A DNA stretch of 64,000 nucleotides from Owenia fusiformis (Eukaryota > Annelida > Polychaeta > Sabellida > Oweniidae): contig CAIIXF020000003.1 in NCBI GenBank assembly GCA_903813345.2, positions 7,775,815-7,839,814 of the forward strand, given 5' to 3'. This document shows positions 54,678 through 64,000 of this stretch, piece by piece. The notes below the pieces were generated by a model. That model did not search any database. It had not been told where the DNA came from and saw only the letters and a list, made by a program, of their open reading frames with translations. The position numbers and the translations under genes were made by a program. Positions within the stretch are counted from its first letter, which is position 1; every line of letters begins with the position of its first letter.

Positions 54678-55242
54678 AATTTCCTTTAAAACATTTCACT
54701 ATTTCCCGAGTGTGATTATTGTTATTGGTGGTCTTTGCTTCCTCTTGTCCACTCTACCTGACACCTGTTGGTCCGGTCGACACTCAGCCGCTGCGCCCCA
54801 TAATCGGGGAATTATCTATATTAACACTAGTTCAACATAAACGACAAATTACCATTTAACTTAAGTTATAACTAGTTTAAAGAAACATTATTTTAAGTAC
54901 TTTATTTCAACAATTTCAATTTTATTATTCACTACTACATAAATAATTGTATTCATTGTGGTATGTAAGCATATGCCAAACTAATTAATCAGAATGGTGA
55001 ATTGATATCATTAGTTATTAATGTATAAATCCTTATCAGAGTAGAATTTGTTGTCAGATAGTTAATAAAGTTACTAACAACCAGATTCACCCTTCTCTGA
55101 TTTTCTTAAAGGCCAGTTCTAAAGTTGCTGGCAACGTGTTCATTTTTATACTAACTTGTATAAATAGATCCCAAAGTCATCCTTTTCAGCTTTTCTTAAA
55201 GGCCGGTTCTAAAAGTTGCTACCAACTTTTTTTTAAATATCT
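54678..55242. other. Stretch with a duplicated 60-bp word block
   Basis: ttttcttaaaggccagttctaaa at about 55100 and its relative at about 55190 are copies of each other. No gene is supported. Confidence 0.4.
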
Positions 55243-55749
55243 TGTTACACCCACATACGAATGTTGGTTCAAGCGGCCCATTTAATGTGTATCGAAATAT
55301 AAGTGACACAAAAAAAATAAACTATTTTAAAACTACCAATTAAACATAAATGTAACATTTTAAATTCGAATTGAGTCAACTGATGCTTTGATCAAGTGAT
55401 AAGTTTAGCCCAGAAAGTGATTAAATTTTATATAAGTCAAGTCTAGAGCCCCACAAAATTAGTGCACTGCACACCTCATATCATATTGAAGCAATTCTGC
55501 TTTGAGCCTTTTAAATAGATGTCACTGTTATGTATTTTCTTTTTCATGTTATTAAGTATACATGGCTTTATTTCAAGGTATATAAGCACAGCACAAGCTG
55601 TGGAGCATTAGTTAGTTCTGATTCTGATGAGATACTAGGTCTTCTGAATAGACTTTGACAACTGGAAACTAACGGATATAGTGAGTTCGTTATTTCTATC
55701 GATCACCAATCAATCAATTATTTTTATGAACCTACACATTTAGGCTTCA
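55243..55749 (+). repeat. Putative 5' LTR
   Basis: It starts TGTTACACCC and ends TTCA, one base before a perfect tRNA primer-binding site. It contains a TATA box (tatataa, 55579-55585) at a position fitting the U3/R border, followed by a palindromic cagcacaagctgtg. A second LTR was not found in the window, so the left boundary and the identity rest on the PBS and promoter arrangement. Confidence 0.5.
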
Positions 55750-55750
55750 T

Positions 55751-55769
55751 TGGTGGCAGCGGTGGGATT
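55751..55769 (+). other. tRNA-Leu primer-binding site
   Basis: TGGTGGCAGCGGTGGGATT is the exact reverse complement of the 3' end of animal tRNA-Leu (AAG/TAG type) including CCA, 19 of 19 bases. Such a match directly after a TG...CA segment is the usual mark of an LTR retroelement. Confidence 0.75.
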
Positions 55770-56008
55770 GATTCTGGTGTATTGATAAGAAATTCCGAAA
55801 AATTAAAGACCTGAGTCTTCGATTTTTAGTCTTAAGACTGTCTTAAAGATTTGAGAAGACATGAGTCTTCTGTCTTAAGACTTGACAAGACTGAAGGCTG
55901 TCTTGAAGACTTGAGTCCTCGATCTGTCTGTCTTTAAACATTTACTAGTTATTGAATTTCTTGATTTAAACGTGTACGCTAACATGAATAAGAAAAACAC
56001 GATTTAAA
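55770..56008 (+). other. Leader rich in AGTCTT / AAGACT words
   Basis: From 55810 to 55925 the words gtcttaagac, gaagact and agtctt are repeated in both orientations, so the leader RNA could fold strongly. No ORF. Confidence 0.6.
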
Positions 56009-56305
56009 ATGAATAATACGCCGAACTGCGTTGAATGTGGTGATATAGAAGAAATCAACCTTATGCAATTAGACTGCGGAGACGTCATTTGCGACACATG
56101 TATTGACTTTCTAATAGAAAATATTTTCGAACGATTTTTGCACCATAGACTCGACTTTTCTGCCTGTTCAAAGTGTGTTGAAAAGACCTGTCCTTTCTGT
56201 TGTCAAATGTTCGAAGAGGAGAACGATCTATATGTTTTCTTTCACTGTGAAGAGTTCTGCGATTTTGTCATTGCATGGGAAACAGAGACTGAATCCAGCT
56301 TGTAA
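56009..56305 (+). CDS. RING-like zinc-binding protein, 98 residues
   Basis: Begins with Met in good context (tttaaaATGA). Zinc-ligand pattern: C-x2-C at residues 7-10, then L-x-C-G-D-x-I-C-D-x-C near 22-31, C-x2-C near 53-56, and C-P-F-C near 61-64, with more Cys/His after. This resembles a RING or RING-variant domain, which usually binds E2 enzymes in ubiquitin transfer; here the function is inferred only. It is the first ORF after the putative LTR leader, the place of gag in ordinary elements. A diverged sister follows 85 bp downstream. Confidence 0.6.
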   Translation: MNNTPNCVECGDIEEINLMQLDCGDVICDTCIDFLIENIFERFLHHRLDFSACSKCVEKTCPFCCQMFEEENDLYVFFHCEEFCDFVIAWETETESSL

Positions 56306-56389
56306 AGTTAGGTATTTAACTGTATTCATATTGGAACTGAGAGTTCAAAATAGAGCTAAGAAACTAGAATAAATACGCATTGATAAATC

Positions 56390-56662
56390 ATGACAAGGAG
56401 TAATACGTTTATTTGCTTTAACTGTATTGATGAACACGTAATTCCACAAGACGGGCTTACCAAACTTTCGTGCGGACATCTGATTTGTGATTAGTGCAAA
56501 GCTTATCTCAAACCTGACAAATATTGGTACCCCGAGGGTTCAATTACAGCATGTACAAATTGCATAGCTGAATGGAAAAACGATACCGAATGCTGTTCTG
56601 AATGTTTTGCTCAACTTGATGTAAATAATCAACACAATTGTCCATGTTACATAACTGAATAA
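56390..56662 (+). pseudogene. Second RING-like ORF, with one nonsense codon
   Basis: A paralogue of 56009-56305 with the same order: C-x2-C, L-x-C-G-H-x-I-C-D-[stop]-C, A-C-x2-C and C-x2-C. A single TAG at 56492-56494 interrupts it inside the core ligand cluster. The remaining frame to 56662 is intact, so inactivation is recent or the stop is read through. Confidence 0.6.
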
Positions 56663-57121
56663 TCTCATGATTTCATATTGTCACATTATTATATTATCAC
56701 AGTATCGATGCATTATTATATTATCATAGCATTAACAGCTCAAATTATATCACAAATTGAATTAAGTCTTTGAGTTTTTCAAATTGTACTTCAATTGTTT
56801 CTACTCAGGTTCTTATTGTATTTTGGTATTGATATTTTTATTCCTCTCCGGTATCGTAGGAGGAGGAGAATAAATACGATGGTTTTATTTAGTAAGGTTG
56901 TTTTCTTTTGACTTGATTTGACATATATCATTAACATTTCAGAACATTTCAAGATAAGTTCAAATTATATTTTTTTATTCTTTAACGACTTTATTTGTTA
57001 CTCCATACTTCCGAGTAAGCTAGTTCTTCAATGATCCTCATCACAAATTGCCAAGCGAAAGTCAAGAATTTTAGTATAAAATGCCCTCTATAACCATAGC
57101 GAGAGAAAACTCGTTACAACA
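56663..57121. other. Spacer between the RING-like and SGNH-like ORFs
   Basis: AT-rich, with an attatcat-type short repeat near 56685-56730 and gaataaata near 56867. No gene is seen. Confidence 0.4.
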
Positions 57122-57730
57122 ATGAGTAAAAGGATGGGTCCTCTTTGGATGCTTATTGGTGGCCGTGATTTTGTGTCTAGAGTTAAATCCCTCGCCAGGA
57201 ATGGAAACTTCCTCCAGATTTGGGCCTTAATGATCCCATCATCCTATGAGGGCCTAAGCGGGGCATCCACAGACAGTCTACGGGTCAAATTGGAACTTAT
57301 GAATTTTAAGAATTTTGACGGAGCATTCATACAAATAGGGGGAAACCAATTAACAGGACGTGACTGTATTGGGGAAGAGAAAAGTGTGGTAGACAAGATT
57401 AAAGAGAAAGCAGAGTTAATACACAGGAAGATACCTCAAGTTTACGTTGGCAAGTTGTTTCATAGGGGAAGTTTCAGATGCCCCATCATGTAGGCTTCGC
57501 ACAGATGCTCAAGCTGAAAGATATAATCTAAAAGTGAAGCTAATAAATCGCCTTCTTAAGGAAAAGTTAAAAAACGTTAGGGAATTCAGTTATGGTTTAG
57601 AAAGGGTGTCACCCTATATGCACAGGATCTCCTGCAAAAGGATGGGTCCCATTTGAATGAGAGAGGACACAAGAAATTCTGGAGAACTCTTCATGGTGCT
57701 GCCATCCAAGCTCAAAAGTGTAGGTATTAA
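57122..57730 (+). pseudogene. SGNH-hydrolase-like protein, two compensating frameshifts
   Basis: The first frame (57122-57480) gives MLIGGRDFVSR where the family has its first block, then FIQIGGNQL, like the G-x-N-D block III. It shifts near 57480 into a second frame (PSCRLRTDAQAERYN onward) and returns near 57604 to the first, with KDGSHLNERG, the D-x-x-H block V. SGNH/GDSL-like domains occur in ORF1 of some LINEs and in other TE-associated genes of invertebrates. The nucleophilic Ser expected in block I is replaced (IGGRDF), so catalysis is doubtful even without the shifts. Confidence 0.65.
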
Positions 57731-58271
57731 ACACACAAGGTGCAATGTATGGTTTTACATGGCTACATATAAATTGGGAATAAATACAGGCCACTTAGCA
57801 ATGCATACACAGGATAAAATGCAGGCGCAATATTCTTGTTAATCATCAAACGCAATGTGCAATAAATAACAATAATAAAAACCGCAGTCGCAATATATAC
57901 GCAAGAGCTGGTGCAATCGCAATAGCATGCTAGTCATTAACTAAAGCCTGTGGCATTATTGATACAAACTATGTTTTCACAGTCACCAATGCAAATCAAA
58001 TGATGAATCGCTATATATTTATCACAAGCTTTTTTCAATCGCAATTAGTCGCAATATAAATCTAGATGCATTTGAGCAGGTCACATGTGTAGGAAGTTAC
58101 TATTAAAAAACACAAAGAATCTACTTAGTAAGCCTAAAAACATTTATGCAATATTATCTAACGCATCAGTATCAATTGACAAAATTGCTATATTATGAAA
58201 ATACTAGTCCCGATTGTAATATTATTTTGGTAGAGGTAACACTCTGCTCAGGGAGTTATAATACATTGTTT
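57731..58271. other. Unassigned stretch with repeated 'gcaat' words
   Basis: From 57820 to 58060 words like cgcaat and gcaatcgcaat recur irregularly. No gene is seen. Confidence 0.4.
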
Positions 58272-58745
58272 CTTTGACGTGGTGTGTATTGGACTCCCAT
58301 CACACATGGTTCTGAGAAATGAACATGACAAAGTCTGACAACCCGATTTCTCAGCGTAATGAAATGGCTGGAACTACCTGACTTTATAACTTCTTTGATC
58401 AAGAAAATATACCCATCAAAACACATGCCCATAATGCAAACCAATCCATCAATAAATTCATCAGAAAAAGAAGAAACCAAAACACTTTCAACCAGAATGA
58501 CTCTTGGCATGGTGGTAAAAATGCCAAAAAGGAATTGGAGAAGGTTGCAAATTGCCAAAACAAGTCATGGGCTGTCCTGGCATATGGAACTTTCTGATAA
58601 AATTCAACCAAACAGTTTCACCAAGCCATGAGGAACTGCAACAATGATGCGGATATATTACAAAATATTTTGGACAATATACCTGAACATATCAAACGGC
58701 AACACCAAGAATACAATATACTTTCCCAAACTACAAACTAATGTA
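58272..58745 (+). pseudogene. Decayed transposase-like copy, sister of 61975-62757
   Basis: In mixed plus-strand frames it matches the better copy at 61975-62757: IGLPSHMVL, then a QRNEMAG block, HNANQSINKF, NQNDSWHGG and a degraded rest to about 58745. Many frameshifts. Homology begins around 58272. Confidence 0.6.
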
Positions 58746-59505
58746 TTTTTTCGAACACGCATTCAATAACATTTACTTCGCACACCCAAGGGTCAGGATG
58801 CATACATAGTCCTCGTTCTGATGTTACTACATCTACAATCATTCCACGTTCTAAAATGTCAAAACAAATGTCTAATCATCACTTCATTTCAACTTACTCA
58901 TTTGTGAATAATACTGATAGTGCTCTCAAATATATTATAGCATCTACAAATATGGAACAGAACCATCAAAAGAGTTACAAGGCGGACCTCAGGTACGTGT
59001 TTGTTCCGAAAACTTAACTCCAATCAATGAGGACACAAATCGTAGAACTGCAGGAGGGGAAAGACAAACTGACAACTGATTTCCAAGCATGCAGAAACCA
59101 TATCACACTATAACACAGTGACGTGACGACGGGCGAAAAGTTGGGATAAAAGGTCAACACATTAGTCTTCTTTGAAACATAATTTTCAAAGATTTAGGCA
59201 TTCATGGTTACTCTTATAAATCAATTGAAATCAATAAGACTACTTTACTCAGTTTTGATATATACGGTAATTAAAGGTACTAAATACGTATAGGGTCAAA
59301 GGAATACATATTATATATAATTACATGTACAAAGTTAGAATAAAGTAGTAATAAAATATATGAATAAATGAAAAATATATATATAACTAGATAAGTTATG
59401 TAATTCTATACAATCTACAGGAATCACCACCTTTCATATAATAATTATTTCTCTATTTGCCATTTGTCCCATTGCATTTTTTTGTCTTGTCTCTTTAAAT
59501 TAAGA
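58746..59505. other. Unassigned stretch
   Basis: Mostly AT-rich, with no supported gene. A pyrimidine-rich run ending in ttaaattaag at 59505 could be a 3' splice site for the next ORF. Confidence 0.4.
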
Positions 59506-59811
59506 TCCATTATTGCATTTATTGCGACAATATCTGTATTACCCGCAAATGTTAATGCTATTCCAATACAGCTGCGGACTGAATCTCCCAGATTTGCTAT
59601 TACCATGCAGTCAGAAGATGACACTTTAACACATTTGCATATATTGTTAATTACACTTATTTCTATCTTAGGACTATATACTGCAGGAAAGGCTACATAT
59701 TTGATGATATGTGCAATTCGACTACTCATTCAGATGTTTTGTCCCATGTATTCACTGACCACTTCACTAAGATTGCACCTCATATTTGCTTTAATTTCAG
59801 AGGGAGGATAG
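59506..59811 (+). CDS. Hypothetical membrane-type ORF
   Basis: An open frame follows a pyrimidine-rich acceptor-like site. A hydrophobic N-terminal stretch (IIAFIATISVLPANVNA) looks like a signal peptide, and two later hydrophobic stretches (residues from LHILLITLISILGLY and from YLMICAIRLLIQMF) could span a membrane. The first in-frame ATG is at 59605. The next ORF begins at a splice site inside its end, so the two may be alternative products. No family is recognised. Confidence 0.35.
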   Translation, partial: SIIAFIATISVLPANVNAIPIQLRTESPRFAITMQSEDDTLTHLHILLITLISILGLYTAGKATYLMICAIRLLIQMFCPMYSLTTSLRLHLIFALISEGG

Positions 59812-60271
59812 TATTGAGCTGAAGCCAAACAACGACATAACTGACATATTGAATGATCCAGGTTTGGAAGAATTGTGGAGGGAGCTCAATCACACTATAT
59901 CATCCTTCCCAGATCATAATCCTACACCACAAACAACCTTTGAATTAGAATCACATGAGAACAATGAGGGTGACATTGTGCAGGAGTTATTGGCAGAATT
60001 AATAACACTGGAGGATCCCCATGCCAACATGGGCCAGGCCATTTCAACGCCTGCGACTGAGATTCCTCCCACTATAATGATATTGTCACCACCTATGACT
60101 CATGACACAAGAGTCTTTTACAAAAAGGACAATTCAACATCTGTTTATATGGGGACCAATATAGAGAACCACTGCCTTGGACTGACTGCCACAGAGGGAT
60201 TTGACCGTCAATATGCAGTGCATATCATAGTTCCCAGAGACAATATTTTAAGAATTACTTTTTCAGAATAA
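59801..60271 (+). CDS. Hypothetical terminal exon, 156 residues
   Basis: A very good 3' splice site (gctttaatttcag) precedes an open frame beginning REDSIELKPNNDITDILND. The frame is acidic and Leu/Glu-rich in the first 70 residues, then Pro/Thr-rich, and ends with a beta-like segment (YAVHIIVPRDNILRITF). No upstream ATG exon is assigned. The frame overlaps the last codons of 59506-59811 in another phase. Composition is gene-like, and the family is unknown. Confidence 0.45.
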   Translation, partial: REDSIELKPNNDITDILNDPGLEELWRELNHTISSFPDHNPTPQTTFELESHENNEGDIVQELLAELITLEDPHANMGQAISTPATEIPPTIMILSPPMTHDTRVFYKKDNSTSVYMGTNIENHCLGLTATEGFDRQYAVHIIVPRDNILRITFSE

Positions 60272-61380
60272 GCTTATTCATGTTAGGCCATCATCAAGAC
60301 AGGGTTCATAGTATTGTTGATAATCATTTGAAATTTTAGTTCATTTTTTGCAATTTACTCATTTTAATTATCATCTTTTCTATTTTTCTAATTTTGTTTT
60401 ACTTTGTATATACAGTATTTATATTATCATTTAAGTGTGTAATCATAACCATTTTTATACTACCTGTACATATGTAGTTCGTGCTTATAAGTGCAGATCT
60501 TATTTGACAGTTTTCCAAAATGCAATACACATTACTCACTCTGGGATTTTTATTGTCGCGATTGATTTAATTTTAACCAATATTTGTTGATGTTACATAT
60601 ATAAAATAATGCCAATTGTGAAAACAGAATACAACATACCTTGTCCTATATTTTCAATATCATTTCAATTTACCTACATCCCATATATAATTCCATCACC
60701 GTCCATTCTATAATCCCTCTAACATATGACTTAAATTTTTAATAAGGTGACTTTCACATAGTCATAATCAACTGATCTTGTATATATATATATGTCAGCA
60801 AATGTATAAGTCACTATTTGTTTTTTTATTCTCATACTTAGTGTATGGGCTTGTCGCTATATTCAACTGGCACTTTAGGTGACAGCAGACTTGCCACATA
60901 CTATTTTCCAGTGTTCTCTTGGAGTTTGCCGCTATAATCAAATGATACTTTATGTGTCATCAAGTTAACCCTTGAGAAAATTGGATCATGAGTTTCATAG
61001 ATATAGGCTATCAAAAAAATAAATAAATAAAATGATTATACAAATAAAAGAAATACATAAACCAAATATAATAATTTTTGGGATTGGAGATGATACATTT
61101 TTAGGTGATGACCTTTCATTATTTTTATTTTTGATACTTAGTGTGTTGTCAATTAAAGACTCTGGCAGGCGAGTACATTGTTATAATAATCAACTGATGT
61201 TATAGATATCAGCAAATGTATCACTTGTCAGGGATCATCTCAAAATTTACATATCAATTTGCCTAAATTGATACTACACAGTATACACTTTTTGAGGGTA
61301 AAAAATAATGGGGACGGGAAGTTGTGTTGTAACTGGAAAATTAAAGTACTTGTATATCCTATCTGATATTTATCAAAAGA
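60272..61380. other. AT-rich stretch with diverged duplications
   Basis: Words such as cataatcaactgat, tcagcaaatgtat and gatacttagtgt recur near 60760-60850 and 61130-61220. No gene. Confidence 0.4.
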
Positions 61381-61480
61381 TGAATCATTTCCAATTATGA
61401 TTCATTCCTAGATATTTATAAATCTCATACATCACGCGACTCATGGCTAAAAATAGCATCTTCTACGAGTATATAAAAGG
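61381..61480 (+). promoter_or_regulatory. Promoter-like block with palindrome and TATA box, copy 1
   Basis: A near-palindrome (gaatcatttcc...tatgattcattc) lies about 90 bp upstream of tatataaaa (61470). The same arrangement occurs at 63669. Transcription would run into the transposase-like pseudogene at 61975. Confidence 0.45.
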
Positions 61481-61974
61481 GAGTTTAGTTTGGATTCGAG
61501 GAGAACTGGGAACAGATTTTGAGGGCGCAGTACAAGGGAACAACGGGGAACAGATTTCGACTCATAAAATTTTTAGGGAGCGCGTTTTCGGAAAAACAGG
61601 CAAGTGTGGGAGATAGAATTATTGATGAATTATTTTCTCATTTAACACACTAAATGCATAATTTTCGGGAGATCATAATATTTATTAAACGCGATCATAA
61701 CATTAAGAATCAAATCAATCTACTGGGATCTGCAGTTGATATGAATTTTATATACTATTAATGTAAAACACTTATAATTATTGACATATAGATATATTAT
61801 AGAAATTGTGTTTAATAAGTTATACTCCTCACAAACCAAGCGAGTTCAAGTAATAAGGAACAAGAATTCAGAATTTGGAATTTACATTCAAGAATTGAAA
61901 TATTCCTTCGTTGGACTTGACCTGTTGCAAGTAAACGATTATACCACGATCCGACCGGGGAACTTTAAATAAAA

Positions 61975-62757
61975 GTGTCATTCAGAGTGGGGCTGAGTGA
62001 AGAAGGAAACTCCATACAACATAAGCGTAAGCAGAAAGACATGACATAAGTTTTTGCACAGCAAGTGGAACATTGTATGACAGCATCCTGCGAGGAAGCA
62101 TTTGTCACAGAGTTTGCTAATCTAGACCCAGATGAACTACAAGATGGGATATCTATTATGACTGATGCACGCCATGGGTAGCGTAAGAATCCAAATGACT
62201 GTGACATAGTATGCACTGGTCTAAGCTCCCACAAAGTTCTGAAAAGCTTGCATATTACAAAGGCTGATGATCCTATACCATAGCGTCATGAGATGGTTGG
62301 TACCAGACATCTGTATGACTTTTTTTATGAGAAAGGCATTGATATAAAAGTCCACGCACATGATGCGAACCAATCTGTCAATAAATTTGTATGGGAACGA
62401 GATGGTACAACGAATCAAAATGACACATGGCATGGTGGTAAATCCCTAAAGGAAATAGAGAAAGTAGGAAAGGGCACACAGTATAATCATGGCCAGATTT
62501 GGCACATGGAACTCTCGGACAAAGTCATCCCAGTGCAAAAACAGTTTCACTGGGCTCTGAAAAACATTGAAGCCCAACAACATGATGGGCTGGATAATAT
62601 ATTGTGCCATTTTAAAAATATTCATGATGATTGTGACCCACGATCAAGATGCAGAACAGATCCTAATAACCAAATTAGGTATATCATAATAAGGGATCCA
62701 GATACTAGAGATATGTGGAAAAACTCGCTTGAGGTGCTAGTTTCTCTGGACATTTAA
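61975..62757 (+). pseudogene. Transposase-like gene (Kolobok-type, tentative), two stops
   Basis: One frame reads PDELQDGISIMTDARHG, a stop, a block with SSHKVLKSLHITKADDP, a stop, then RHEM and from 62293 an open 154 codons: HAHDANQSVNKFV, NQNDTWHGGKSLKE, IWHMELSDK, HFKNIHDDCDPRSRCRTDP. This set of motifs (MTDAR, H-x-H-D-x-N, NQND-WH, C-x-P-x-SRC) is one I associate with a DDE-type transposase family common in invertebrate genomes. The exact family name is uncertain. The C-terminus is cut at 62757. Confidence 0.6.
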
Positions 62758-63668
62758 ACTTTCAAACATGATAGTACATAATCTTTCAACTGACATTCTG
62801 CTTTTATAGCGGAGCCCTGCCTTTAAGTGTCAGTTTATAACTAGTAACAAATGTAACATTGGCATGATATATTACTGACCTTTTATTGTGTTGATAAAAA
62901 CAATCAGTGGACAAAATTAACCTAAAGGTAGGGGTTCAGTGAAAAAAAGCTTTTAAAATGAAGTTATACCTCAAAAAAGGCTGGTAATGGGTGACACGTT
63001 TTTTGTAAGGACACACTTTTTGAAAAAAATTCTTCGTTGACTTGTACAATACTAGCAAAACCAGTAAACACTTATTGAACTACTCTTGTGATATTGAAGA
63101 AATACAATCACATTTCTCACTTACCTTAACAATATAAAAAATAAGTAACTCCAACATTTTGTCAAAGTTGGAGTTAAAATAACCTTTGTAGTAAAATGTA
63201 GAAATCCTGGGATCATTACCAACAGATATAACATCAAAGGGACTAGTTTTGTAGTAAACCAGTCTAGTACTTAAAGGTTTGAAAGTGGCTGCTCGGTGGC
63301 CACTTGCATTTTATTTGATGTTGTAATCTTTACAAATATTTAAGTGGTGGGCGTTAAGTTTACTCAATAGATTTACTGATGTGCAGCAGAGTGAAGAACT
63401 GTAGATAAATTTAGGCTTAGATATGTCCAGTGTCCTAATTATCTGGTTAAATTGAATTTGAGGGCTTTCATATACAGCTGAAAAATACTATGAATTTAAA
63501 CATCCACTATAGCCCACAAGATATAAAACTTGCTCAATTTTGAGCAAGACGGTGTCTTTGTTGTACCTCATTATGCTACACATAATTTATTTTCTCTAAA
63601 TTCAAAATTACCTATAACTATTACTCATCTTCCTTTTAAGGCATCATTTCTGGTCAATACCATAAATG
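62758..63668. other. Unassigned stretch
   Basis: No gene is supported. Confidence 0.4.
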
Positions 63669-63775
63669 GAATCATTTCCGACTATGATTCATTCTTGTAT
63701 CAATTCTATCTTCATACGTAAATTACGTCACACGACCTCAACCAAAAATAGTATTCTTGAAACATATATAAAGGG
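63669..63775 (+). promoter_or_regulatory. Promoter-like block, copy 2
   Basis: gaatcatttccgactatgat followed by tcattc, then acgtcacacgacctcaacca and tatataaagg at about 63767. It matches 61381-61480 in order and spacing. The sequence after it (ggaacggaggg, ggaacttggaac, gggaacgcgatttc) also resembles 61500-61600, so a larger unit is duplicated, continuing past the window. Confidence 0.45.
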
Positions 63776-64000
63776 GGAACTATAATTAAAGGGGGCTTTT
63801 TCTGGAGGAACGGAGGGATCGCAAACTCTTTTGGAACTTGGAACATATTTTGTAAGCTAGAATATTAACTGGGAACGCGATTTCAGGATAAGATCAAATT
63901 GGTTTTATGCATTATTCGTCTGAGCGTATTTCAACGTTTGAATAGCGGGAACATATTGCAAGAAACGAGAGCAATTCGTAGAAGATCCGCATTTTGAGTA

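Overview
The window is a piece of an AT-rich animal nuclear genome. Genes are split by introns, there are no operons, and most of the sequence is transposable elements (TEs) and tandem repeats. The TE mix (L1/Tx1-type LINE, CACTG-ended EnSpm/CACTA elements, mariner and pogo/Tigger MITEs, a tRNA-like SINE, Gypsy reverse transcriptase, G-rich 'gcgtagccag' repeats) suggests a marine invertebrate, perhaps a mollusc. The species cannot be fixed from the sequence alone.

The one host gene recognised with confidence is 5-oxoprolinase (OPLAH) on the minus strand. Its last five coding exons lie between 36931 and 30641 with fully consistent splice phases. The intron between the exons at 35316-35476 and 32309-32406 is almost filled by a 42-bp minisatellite of about 60 copies that begins exactly at the exon/intron border, so many copies carry a copy of the 5' splice donor. 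A second, 21-bp minisatellite abuts the 3' splice site of the same intron. A possible plus-strand terminal exon at 27521-27580 would make a convergent neighbour.

Layout: 1-602, a foldback repeat and unassigned sequence. 603-11304, one LINE with a 13-bp target-site duplication (TSD), cut in its endonuclease by a 5,964-bp CACTG element (1893-7856) that has a 3-bp TSD. 11318-16059, old repeats, including a DNA element (13229-15354) holding a minus-strand LINE tail. 16060-23412, a second CACTG element (7,353 bp). 23416-27500, minisatellites, a SINE, foldback elements and a mariner MITE. 27500-36931, OPLAH with MITEs in its introns. 37053-46875, an A-B-A-B-A array in which B holds a Gypsy reverse transcriptase fragment with an internal 36-bp repeat. 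47638-47782, a hairpin with perfect 58-bp arms. 48334-49440, a decayed Tnp2 (EnSpm/CACTA) transposase. 51373-52469, a decayed mariner. 55243-57730, a putative LTR with a perfect 19-nt tRNA-Leu primer-binding site, then two tandem RING-like ORFs and a frameshifted SGNH-like ORF. 58272-62757, two copies of one transposase-like pseudogene, a two-ORF locus with a clear 3' splice site between the ORFs, and a promoter-like block that recurs at 63669.

The two CACTG elements look non-autonomous. A Tnp2-type transposase, the type known to move such elements, occurs 25 kb away in the same window but is broken and is not shown to share their ends. Most coding matches outside OPLAH are pseudogenes. Very long open frames at 32800-35200 arise because 42 is divisible by 3 and are not genes.
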